A DNA stretch of 12,966 nucleotides, taken from an uncultured Bacilli bacterium. GTDB lineage: Bacteria; Bacillota_I; Bacilli_A; RF39; UBA660. Position 1 is the stretch's first letter. Each line of letters starts with the position of its first letter. Below the pieces are notes generated by a model. That model had not been told where the DNA came from. It saw nothing but the letters and a program-made list of their open reading frames with translations, and searched no databases. The stretch covers positions 1-12,966 of the forward strand of contig CANQFH010000027.1 in NCBI GenBank assembly GCA_947598425.1. The letters are read 5' to 3'. Made by a program: the position numbers and the translations under genes. Positions 1 to 5,806 of this stretch are shown piece by piece.

Positions 1-144
1 CAACATCGATATAATAATATGGATCATTCAATGGTAACATCATTTGAGACAGTCAATAATATAATTCATAATATTAAAAATAAAGATAATATATGGAATG
101 TTAATACTGAGAAAGAATATCATGAATCTAAAGATGGTGAATAA
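1..144 (+). CDS. 3' end of FAD/NAD(P)-dependent oxidoreductase, UDP-galactopyranose mutase-like (partial)
   Basis: Frame 1 is open from the first base to a TAA at 142-144 and gives 47 C-terminal residues; the gene begins outside the window. The tail contains an RYNNMDHSM motif at residues 4-12, a helix-like stretch, and ends with a W.VN...EYHE pattern. I recognise this as the C-terminal end of flavin-binding NAD(P)-dependent amine-oxidase/Glf-like proteins found in sugar-nucleotide and cell-wall polysaccharide clusters, where the RY.N.DHS segment lies in the FAD-binding C-terminal region. This is from memory of the family and the fragment is short. Only two bases separate its stop from the next start, so it is co-transcribed with the glycosyltransferases that follow, which fits a role in making an activated sugar for a surface glycan. 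Confidence 0.5.
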   Translation, partial: QHRYNNMDHSMVTSFETVNNIIHNIKNKDNIWNVNTEKEYHESKDGE

Positions 145-146
145 TT

Positions 147-1421
147 ATGAAAGATAAAGTATCTAAATTAGTAAATGTCTATAAAAAATATGGATTTAGG
201 GGATTTATAAAGAAATTATATGCATATATTAGAGCTAATTATTTAGATAAAATAAGTTTTAGAGTATTTTTAAGACCTAGAAAATATCAAAAGATTATTA
301 AAGATATTTTAACTAATAATAAATATGATAGAATTATTTTATGGCGTAGTTCTTTTGGTTATAATGTTCCTTTATTTCAAAGACCTCAACATATAGCCAG
401 TAATTTAGCTAATAATAAATGTTTAGTATTATATGAAGTTACTACAATGACTGATAAAGTCAAAACTTTAAAAATGCAAAAGAATAATTTATATTTGTTT
501 AATTATAATAATGTCTTATTAAATAGAATCTTATTAAGAGAATTATCTAAAACTAAAAAACCTAAATATATTGAGTTATATTCTACAGATTGGAAACTTA
601 CTAAAAATAAAATAGAAGACTATATGAATAAAGGTTATGGTTTTATTTATGAATATATAGATCACTTAAGTCCTGTTTTAGCTGGTACTAAAGAATTACC
701 TAAAAATATAGTAGAAAAATATGAATTTGCTATGGAAAATCCTGATGTTTATGTAATAGTAAGTGCTAGTGAATTAGAAAAAGATGTTATTAATAAAAGA
801 GGAGAAGTTAATTTAGCATTTTCTTCTAATGGTGTAGATTATAATTTTTTTCAAAATACTCATCAAAAAACCTTAGAAAAAGAATTTATGGATATAGTTA
901 ATAATGGTAAGATTAATATTGGTTATTATGGAGCTTTAGCTAAATGGTTTGATTATGATTTAATTAAAAAAATAGCTAAGACTAATAAATATAATATAAT
1001 ATTATTTGGTATTAAATATGATGAATCATATGATGAAAATATTAAGAATGAAGATAATATTTATTTCTTAGGATCTAAAGATTATCAAATATTAAAAGAT
1101 TATGCAATTTATATGGATATATTAACAATACCTTTTTTAATAAATGATATAACTAAATCGACATCACCAGTTAAAATATTTGAATATATGGCTTTAAAAA
1201 AACCAATAGTAACTACGGATATGCCAGAATGTCGTCAGTATAAATCAGTTCTAATTGGTAGTAATCATGAAGATTTTATAAATAAGTTAGAAAATGCTTA
1301 TAAATTAAAAGATGATAAGAAATATTTAGCTTTATTAGATAAGGAAGCTAAGGAAAATGATTGGAGTAAAAAAGCTTTAGCTATAATTAATTTAATAAAG
1401 AAAGATGAGGTTAAGAAATGA
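147..1421 (+). CDS. GT-B fold glycosyltransferase (TuaH-like)
   Basis: Predicted 424-residue cytoplasmic or membrane-associated glycosyltransferase. The N-terminal half has a basic start (residues 1-50), then ILWRSSFGYNVPLFQRPQHI at about 64-83; the RPQH element is typical of GT-B enzymes resembling the teichuronic-acid protein TuaH. The C-terminal donor-binding domain shows SNGVDYNFF (227-235), GYYGALAKWFDYDLI (259-273), an NIYFLG strand (304-309) and SPVKIFEYMALKKPIV (340-355), the usual donor-sugar loop with K343 and E346. The ATG at 147 is preceded by GGTGA at 135-139. The ATGA at 1418-1421 overlaps the next start, implying translational coupling. Together with the partial upstream gene and the GT2/DUF2304 genes it forms the end of a surface-polysaccharide operon. 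The sugar donor and acceptor cannot be read from the sequence. Confidence 0.8.
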   Translation: MKDKVSKLVNVYKKYGFRGFIKKLYAYIRANYLDKISFRVFLRPRKYQKIIKDILTNNKYDRIILWRSSFGYNVPLFQRPQHIASNLANNKCLVLYEVTTMTDKVKTLKMQKNNLYLFNYNNVLLNRILLRELSKTKKPKYIELYSTDWKLTKNKIEDYMNKGYGFIYEYIDHLSPVLAGTKELPKNIVEKYEFAMENPDVYVIVSASELEKDVINKRGEVNLAFSSNGVDYNFFQNTHQKTLEKEFMDIVNNGKINIGYYGALAKWFDYDLIKKIAKTNKYNIILFGIKYDESYDENIKNEDNIYFLGSKDYQILKDYAIYMDILTIPFLINDITKSTSPVKIFEYMALKKPIVTTDMPECRQYKSVLIGSNHEDFINKLENAYKLKDDKKYLALLDKEAKENDWSKKALAIINLIKKDEVKK

Positions 1422-2134
1422 AAGTATTAGTAATTATACCAGCATATAATGAAGAAGAAAATATTTTAGATGTCTGTCATAATTTAGATAATTTAAATAA
1501 AGAAAAAGAATATGATTTAGATTATATAGTCATAAATGATGGCTCGATTGATGACACTAAAAATATATTAGAAAAAAATAAAATTAATCATATCAATTTA
1601 GTACATAATTTAGGTATTGGTGGTTGTGTTCAAACTGGATATTTATATGCTTTAAAAAATAATTATGATATTGCTATTCAAGTAGATGGTGATAATCAAC
1701 ATGATGTAAGTTATATTAAAGATTTAGTAATGCCTATTATAAATGGTGAATGTTCTATGTGCATAGGATCAAGATATATCAGTGATTTAAGTGAGTTTAA
1801 ATCTACAAAACTAAGACAACTAGGTATTAAATTTTTATCTTTAGTATTAAAAATAACTACCAAAGTTAAGATATATGATATGACTAGTGGTTTTAGAGCG
1901 GTAAATAAAGATATAATTGCCATATTTGCTCATGATTATCCCAATGATTATCCAGAGCCAGAAACTTTAGTAACGGTAATTAAAAGAGGTTATCAAGTCA
2001 AAGAAATACCAGTTAAAATGCGTGAAAGATTACATGGTAAATCATCTATAACACCTCTAAAAAGTATTTATTATATGTTAAAAGTATCATATGCTATGGT
2101 AGTAAGAAGTATTTTAGAAAGGAAACATAGATAA
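1418..2134 (+). CDS. GT2 family glycosyltransferase (dolichol-phosphate mannosyltransferase-like)
   Basis: A 238-residue GT-A fold glycosyltransferase of family 2, DPM1/DPG-synthase type. Visible motifs are IIPAYNEEENI (6-16) for nucleotide binding, VINDGSIDDT (38-47), GIGGCVQTGY (66-75), the metal-binding DGD in QVDGDNQHD (88-96), IGSRY (116-120) and the acceptor-side SGFRAVNKD (157-165), with PEPE at 179-182. There is no C-terminal membrane domain; the following DUF2304 protein may supply the membrane contact, a common gene pair. The likely reaction is transfer of a sugar from a nucleotide sugar to a polyprenyl-phosphate or lipid-linked glycan (inferred from the family). It starts at the ATG overlapping the upstream stop, and its TAA overlaps the next ATG at 2134. 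Confidence 0.88.
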   Translation: MKVLVIIPAYNEEENILDVCHNLDNLNKEKEYDLDYIVINDGSIDDTKNILEKNKINHINLVHNLGIGGCVQTGYLYALKNNYDIAIQVDGDNQHDVSYIKDLVMPIINGECSMCIGSRYISDLSEFKSTKLRQLGIKFLSLVLKITTKVKIYDMTSGFRAVNKDIIAIFAHDYPNDYPEPETLVTVIKRGYQVKEIPVKMRERLHGKSSITPLKSIYYMLKVSYAMVVRSILERKHR

Positions 2135-2466
2135 TGGATATAAAATTAAGAATATTTTTAATAATTATATTATTAGTAGGGTTATATATGATATTTAGAA
2201 CTATTAAGAAGAAAAATTTACAAATAAAATATGGTATGTATTGGACTTTAATCTTTGGAATCATGTTAATATTAATTATATTTCCTAATATTATAGAAAG
2301 TATTGCTAAGTTTTGTGGTTTTAAAGAAGCTCCCAATATGTTATTTCTATTAGCAATCTTTATCTTATTTTATATAGTATTTAGAATATATACTACTATT
2401 TCGAAATTACAAGAAATCAATAAATCTTTAGTTCAAGAATTATCAATATTAAAAAAGAATAAATAG
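2134..2466 (+). CDS. DUF2304 family small membrane protein
   Basis: 110 residues. Hydrophobic segments lie at about 5-20, 36-52 and 69-88, followed by a charged, coiled-coil-like tail (SKLQEINKSLVQELSILKK). The KYGMYWTLIFG block (about 33-43) and the FP then AK.CGF.EAPN block (about 50-70) match the DUF2304 pattern. DUF2304 proteins are repeatedly encoded next to GT2 polyprenyl-phosphate glycosyltransferases; a scaffolding or lipid-carrier role is only inferred. The start codon overlaps the preceding stop (TAATG), with a weak AAAGGAAA site at 2118-2125. It is the last gene of the polysaccharide operon; the only terminator candidate after it is the unusual stem-loop that reaches into the next gene. 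Confidence 0.75.
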   Translation: MDIKLRIFLIIILLVGLYMIFRTIKKKNLQIKYGMYWTLIFGIMLILIIFPNIIESIAKFCGFKEAPNMLFLLAIFILFYIVFRIYTTISKLQEINKSLVQELSILKKNK

Positions 2467-2470
2467 AAAC

Positions 2471-2535
2471 AAAAGAATCACTTAGGCATATAATTTAGGT
2501 AGAGGTGGATTATGAATTTAAGTGATTCCTTTTTT
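2471..2535 (+). terminator. Terminator-like stem-loop spanning the spoVIF ribosome-binding site and start codon
   Basis: GAATCACTTA (2475-2484) is a perfect inverted repeat of TAAGTGATTC (2519-2528). Inside it, ATAAT (2490-2494) pairs with ATTAT (2509-2513), leaving a 14-base apical loop that holds the Shine-Dalgarno sequence, while the ATG at 2512-2514 is mostly paired. The outer 3' arm is followed by six T (2530-2535), and A residues (2471-2474) precede the 5' arm. It could end transcripts of the polysaccharide operon, or block translation of read-through spoVIF mRNA. The pairing was checked by eye; no folding energy was computed. Confidence 0.45.
2487..2494 (+). promoter_or_regulatory. CATATAAT box, possible sporulation sigma (E/K-like) or sigma-A -10 element of spoVIF
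   Basis: CATATAATT reads as CATAnnnTT, close to the -10 patterns of mother-cell sigma factors E and K, and also contains a perfect sigma-A TATAAT (2489-2494). No convincing sigma-A -35 is visible; an AACA at 2468-2471 lies about 15 bases upstream, near the spacing of sigma-K promoters. Transcription from here would begin around 2501, at the Shine-Dalgarno, and would lack the 5' arm of the stem-loop. A very similar CATAAAATTTAG precedes ylbD. In this AT-rich DNA such boxes occur by chance. Confidence 0.3.
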
Positions 2536-2754
2536 AATAAAGTAGAAAGAAAAACTAAAGTAGATAAAAATACTATTATTAGTTTAGCTGAAAAATTGCA
2601 AAAAGGTAATTTACAAGATGAAAAAACGATTAGAGAAGTTATTGATACTTTAAGTAAAATGACCGGTAAAAAGATTAGTAAAGATGTTAGTGATAAAATA
2701 GTAGCGCGAGTAACAAATGGGAATGTTCCAGAAAATATTGATAAAATGTTTTAG
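2512..2754 (+). CDS. spoVIF: Stage VI sporulation protein F family (SpoVIF/YjcC-like)
   Basis: 80-residue soluble, charged, helical protein. The pattern FFNKVERKTKVDKNTIISLA (7-26), then LQDEKTIREVIDTLSKMTGK and ISKDVSDKIV, matches the small SpoVIF family, which in Bacillus subtilis is a mother-cell protein needed for normal spore coat assembly. The length fits. The ATG at 2512 is preceded by AGAGGTGG (2501-2508). It is separated from the upstream glycan operon by 45 bases and probably has its own transcription. Its presence suggests the host sporulates or descends from a spore-former. No other late coat gene is next to it. Confidence 0.8.
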   Translation: MNLSDSFFNKVERKTKVDKNTIISLAEKLQKGNLQDEKTIREVIDTLSKMTGKKISKDVSDKIVARVTNGNVPENIDKMF

Positions 2755-2759
2755 TTATC

Positions 2760-2786
2760 TTGCAAAGATGAATAATTTGTGATAAT
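2760..2786 (+). promoter_or_regulatory. Possible sigma-A promoter (extended -10) for the Asn-rich membrane protein
   Basis: TGTGATAAT at 2778-2786 is an extended -10 (TGn plus GATAAT, five of six matches). A TTGCAA at 2760-2765 could serve as -35, but with a short 15-base spacer. The expected start of transcription is near 2793, leaving a leader of about 30 bases to the GTG at 2823. Weak support only. Confidence 0.3.
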
Positions 2787-2822
2787 CTATATTGTAGTAG
2801 AATAAAAGAGGTGCGTAATAAA

Positions 2823-3782
2823 GTGAACGAATTTTTAGAGAAACTATATAATTATGAATACTTTGGTACTTATTTAATGATTGCTATAATAGTATTATTA
2901 TTGTTATTTATAATAATTTTGTTTTTTGGTAAAAAAGATCAAAAAAATCGGGAGATTGAAGCAACTAAAAAATTGCAACAAATAAATAATGAGAATGCTT
3001 TTAAAGAAGAGAGTACACCATCTGCAGTCAATATAAATAAACCGGTAGAAGAAATAGAAAAAATAGTAGTACCAACAATAGATATTATACCTCAAATGTA
3101 TTTAGATCATCAAAATGATAATAATAATGATAATAATATAAATAATAGTGTTAATAATAATTTAAATACAAATACTAATATTAATCATAATGTAAATAAT
3201 ACAATCGAAAATTTAAATAATAATATAAATAACAATAGTACAAATAATACTATAGATAATAATATTAGTAGTGCTCCAATTGAAAGTATTAATTTAAATA
3301 TTAATGAAAATGTGAGTACTCCTATAGAAAATATTGGTAATATTGAAGTTAATAAACAAGTAGAGAAACCAAGTATACCTGAAGAGGTATCTAATGAGGC
3401 ACCTATATTAGAAAAAGTAGAAGAAAAACCTTTAGTGTTTAATGAACCAGATTATTCTTTCTTAAATCCAATTAAAGAAGAAAAAATTGAACCTCAAGAG
3501 TTAACAAGTGAAGTTGAAGTACCTAAATTTGATTTTGATGAAGTAGTAAATAGTATGCCTAAAGTAAAAAGTGCTCCACAACCATTTAGTTCTGTTTATG
3601 CTCCAGGCGTACCTAATTTAGATGATATTCCTCTTCCTGATGTTCCTTTACCAAATTCAGATGAAGAAGATATGGACTTTGAATTACCTACTTTAAAGAA
3701 AGATACTGAAGAAGTAGAATTACCTAATTTAAATGATTTTAATTTAGATGAAATATCTGGAGAAACATACAATATTAAATAG
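2823..3782 (+). CDS. Single-pass membrane protein with Asn-rich disordered acidic tail, function unknown
   Basis: 319 residues, not recognised as any named family. I chose the GTG at 2823 because AAGAGGTG (2805-2812) lies 10 bases before it; the in-frame GTG at 2811 is part of that ribosome-binding site. A short N-terminus is followed by one strong membrane segment (about 16-35) and a basic GKKDQK stop-transfer, so the tail should be cytoplasmic, a layout like ZipA. Residues about 97-150 are dominated by Asn. The rest is acidic and Pro/Glu-rich, with repeated short motifs such as IPLPDVPLP, ELPTL and ELPNL near the C-terminus. Everything after the membrane segment looks disordered. It precedes parE but is separated from it by a terminator. 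A cell-envelope or division scaffold role is only a guess from topology. Confidence 0.7.
   Translation: MNEFLEKLYNYEYFGTYLMIAIIVLLLLFIIILFFGKKDQKNREIEATKKLQQINNENAFKEESTPSAVNINKPVEEIEKIVVPTIDIIPQMYLDHQNDNNNDNNINNSVNNNLNTNTNINHNVNNTIENLNNNINNNSTNNTIDNNISSAPIESINLNINENVSTPIENIGNIEVNKQVEKPSIPEEVSNEAPILEKVEEKPLVFNEPDYSFLNPIKEEKIEPQELTSEVEVPKFDFDEVVNSMPKVKSAPQPFSSVYAPGVPNLDDIPLPDVPLPNSDEEDMDFELPTLKKDTEEVELPNLNDFNLDEISGETYNIK
3112..3280 (+). repeat. AAT-rich low-complexity trinucleotide tract (Asn-rich coding)
   Basis: Inside the membrane protein gene, this stretch consists mostly of imperfect AAT/AAC codons interspersed with GAT, ATA, ACA and AGT, coding for runs of two to three Asn separated by single other residues. 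It is an imperfect repeat and not a clean microsatellite; the reading frame is intact. Such tracts can change length in steps of one codon by replication slippage. Confidence 0.6.
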
Positions 3783-3812
3783 AAGAAACTGAAAAGTTCT
3801 TCTTTTTTCTTT
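3782..3812 (+). terminator. Rho-independent terminator after the Asn-rich membrane protein
   Basis: GAAGAAACT (3782-3790) pairs with AGTTCTTC (3795-3802) with one bulged A and a GAAA tetraloop (3791-3794), followed by six T (3803-3808) and CTTT. The 5' arm begins at the last base of the stop codon. It separates this gene from the parE promoter 25 bases downstream. Confidence 0.8.
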
Positions 3813-3836
3813 ATGTAAATAATTGTCTAGGAAGTG

Positions 3837-3866
3837 TTGAACTTCAGTATTTTATTATGTTAAAAT
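3837..3866 (+). promoter_or_regulatory. Sigma-A type promoter of parE-parC
   Basis: TTGAAC (3837-3842) and TAAAAT (3861-3866) are separated by 18 bases, with an extended TGT (3858-3860) directly before the -10. Transcription should start near 3873, leaving a leader of only about 10 bases that consists of the GGTGAT ribosome-binding site. This also excludes the ATG codons at 3865 and 3871 as starts. Confidence 0.6.
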
Positions 3867-3882
3867 GTTTATGGTGATAATA

Positions 3883-5793
3883 ATGGCAAAGTATGATGCA
3901 TCTTCTATAAAAATATTAGAGGGTTTAGAAGCAGTTAGAAAAAGACCAGGTATGTATATTGGCTCCACTGATAAAAGGGGATTACATCATTTAATTTGGG
4001 AAATTGTCGATAATTCTATCGATGAAGTAATAAATGGCTATGGTAATTATATTAAAATTGTATTACATAAAGATGGTAGTGTAACTATTGCTGATAATGG
4101 TCGAGGTATCCCTATTGGAATGCATGAAAGCGGTAAATCCACTCCAGAAGTTATTTTTACTATCTTACATGCTGGTGGTAAATTTGAAAGTGGTAATTAT
4201 AAAGTTAGTGGTGGCTTACATGGTGTTGGAGCCTCTGTAGTTAATGCTTTAAGTACGAAAATGGATGTTATTATATACAATGAAAATAAAATATCTAATA
4301 TTAGATTTATTAATGGTGGTGAAGTTGAAGTACCTCTTAAAACTATAGGTACAACTAATAAAACCGGGACAATTGTTACTTTTTGGCCTGATTATAATAT
4401 TTTTAAAAACTGTAATTTTTCTTATACAACTATTTGTGAAAGAATGCAAGAAAGTGCTTTTTTAATACCAAATTTAACAATAGAGGTAATTGATGAAGAT
4501 AATAATAAAAATGTTAAATATCATTATGAACAAGGTTTAACTAATTTTATTGAATATATGAATGAAGATAAAAATACTTTGCATAAAGTATTAAATTTTA
4601 CTGGTAATAAAAATAATATTGAAGTAAATATTGCTATGCAATATACAGATACTTATAATGAAAATATTTTATCATTTGTTAATAATGTAAAAACTAGTGA
4701 TGGTGGTACTCATGAAGTTGGTTTTAAAACCGGTATTACTAAAGCATTTAATGATTATGTAAAAGCTAATAATTTATTTAAAGGTAAAGATAATACTTTT
4801 GATGGCTCTGATGTTAGAGAGGGGTTAAGTGTAGTTATTAATTTAAAAATACCTGAAGATAAATTACAATTTGAAGGTCAAACTAAAGGTAAATTAGGAA
4901 CTCCAGAAGCTAGAAGTATTACTGAAAGTATAACTTATGAAAACATTAAATTTTTCTTAGAAGAAAATAAAGAAATTGCTCTTAATATTGTAGATAAAGC
5001 TTCTAAAAGTAAAGTTGCTAGGGAAGCTGCTAGAAAAGCAAGGGAAGATGCTCGTAATGGTAAAGGAAAAAATAAAATTGAAAAGAATTTATCTGGTAAA
5101 TTAGCTCCTGCAACTACTAAAAATGGTAAAATTAATGAATTATTTTTAGTTGAGGGGGATTCAGCTGGTGGTTCTGCTAAAAGTGGTCGTGATCGAAAGT
5201 TCCAAGCCATCTTACCACTTAGAGGTAAAGTTATTAATGCTGAAAAGACTAATGTTGCTGAAATTTTAAAGAATGAAGAAATAAATACGATTATTCATAC
5301 TATCGGTGCCGGTTTAGGTAGTGATTTTATTGTTGAAGATTCCAATTATGATAAAGTTATTATTATGACTGATGCCGATGTTGATGGCTCTCATATTCAA
5401 ATATTATTACTAACATTTTTTTATCGTTTTATGCGTCCTTTAATTGAAGCTGGTAAACTTTATATAGCTAAACCACCTTTATATAAGATAGATTATGGTA
5501 AAAAACATTTTTATGCTTATTCTGATGAAGAAAGATTTAAAATAGTTAAAGAAAATACTGGTAAACCAGAAATATCTAGAAATAAAGGTTTAGGAGAAAT
5601 GAATGCTGATGAATTATGGGATACCACTATGAATCCTGAGACACGTAGTTTAATCAGAGTTAACATTTATGATGCTTCTTTAGCAGAAAAAAGAGTTAAT
5701 GTTTTAATGGGAGATAAGGTTGAACCTCGAAAAGAATGGATTGAAGAAAATATCGAATTTACAATGGAAGATAACTATCGGGTAGAAGGTTAA
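3883..5793 (+). CDS. parE: DNA topoisomerase IV subunit B (ParE)
   Basis: ATPase subunit of topoisomerase IV, which decatenates replicated chromosomes with ParC. 636 residues from the ATG at 3883, chosen because GGTGAT (3873-3878) precedes it and the protein then begins with the usual AKYDASSI; this is the normal family length. The GHKL ATPase shows E40 and N44 in WEIVDNSIDE, DNGRGIP (71-77), GGKF (98-101) and GGLHGVGAS (110-118). The QFEGQTKGKLG loop carries the conserved lysine. The TOPRIM domain has EGDSAGG (424-430) and DADVDG (497-502). FYRFMRPLIEAGKLYIAKPP and the Lys/Arg-rich EAARKAREDAR segment favour ParE over GyrB, as does the downstream ParC. The parC start follows after 13 bases. 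Confidence 0.93.
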   Translation: MAKYDASSIKILEGLEAVRKRPGMYIGSTDKRGLHHLIWEIVDNSIDEVINGYGNYIKIVLHKDGSVTIADNGRGIPIGMHESGKSTPEVIFTILHAGGKFESGNYKVSGGLHGVGASVVNALSTKMDVIIYNENKISNIRFINGGEVEVPLKTIGTTNKTGTIVTFWPDYNIFKNCNFSYTTICERMQESAFLIPNLTIEVIDEDNNKNVKYHYEQGLTNFIEYMNEDKNTLHKVLNFTGNKNNIEVNIAMQYTDTYNENILSFVNNVKTSDGGTHEVGFKTGITKAFNDYVKANNLFKGKDNTFDGSDVREGLSVVINLKIPEDKLQFEGQTKGKLGTPEARSITESITYENIKFFLEENKEIALNIVDKASKSKVAREAARKAREDARNGKGKNKIEKNLSGKLAPATTKNGKINELFLVEGDSAGGSAKSGRDRKFQAILPLRGKVINAEKTNVAEILKNEEINTIIHTIGAGLGSDFIVEDSNYDKVIIMTDADVDGSHIQILLLTFFYRFMRPLIEAGKLYIAKPPLYKIDYGKKHFYAYSDEERFKIVKENTGKPEISRNKGLGEMNADELWDTTMNPETRSLIRVNIYDASLAEKRVNVLMGDKVEPRKEWIEENIEFTMEDNYRVEG

Positions 5794-5806
5794 TTTAGGT
5801 GAGAAT

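Noticed and set aside
1419..1421. TGA read as Trp (Mycoplasma-type code)
   Set aside because: TGA ends the glycosyltransferase exactly at the overlap with the next gene, and conserved Trp positions use TGG.
3865..3882. Earlier ATG codons (3865 and 3871) as the parE start
   Set aside because: They lie inside the -10 box or before the predicted transcription start, have no ribosome-binding site, and add residues absent from the family.
4935..5210. Open frame on the - strand inside parE, and similar ones in the GT2, DUF2304, parC and pilin genes
   Set aside because: They are mirror images of conserved coding sequence, with compositions (Leu/Ser/Ile-rich) typical of antisense frames, and have no ribosome-binding site or independent motif.
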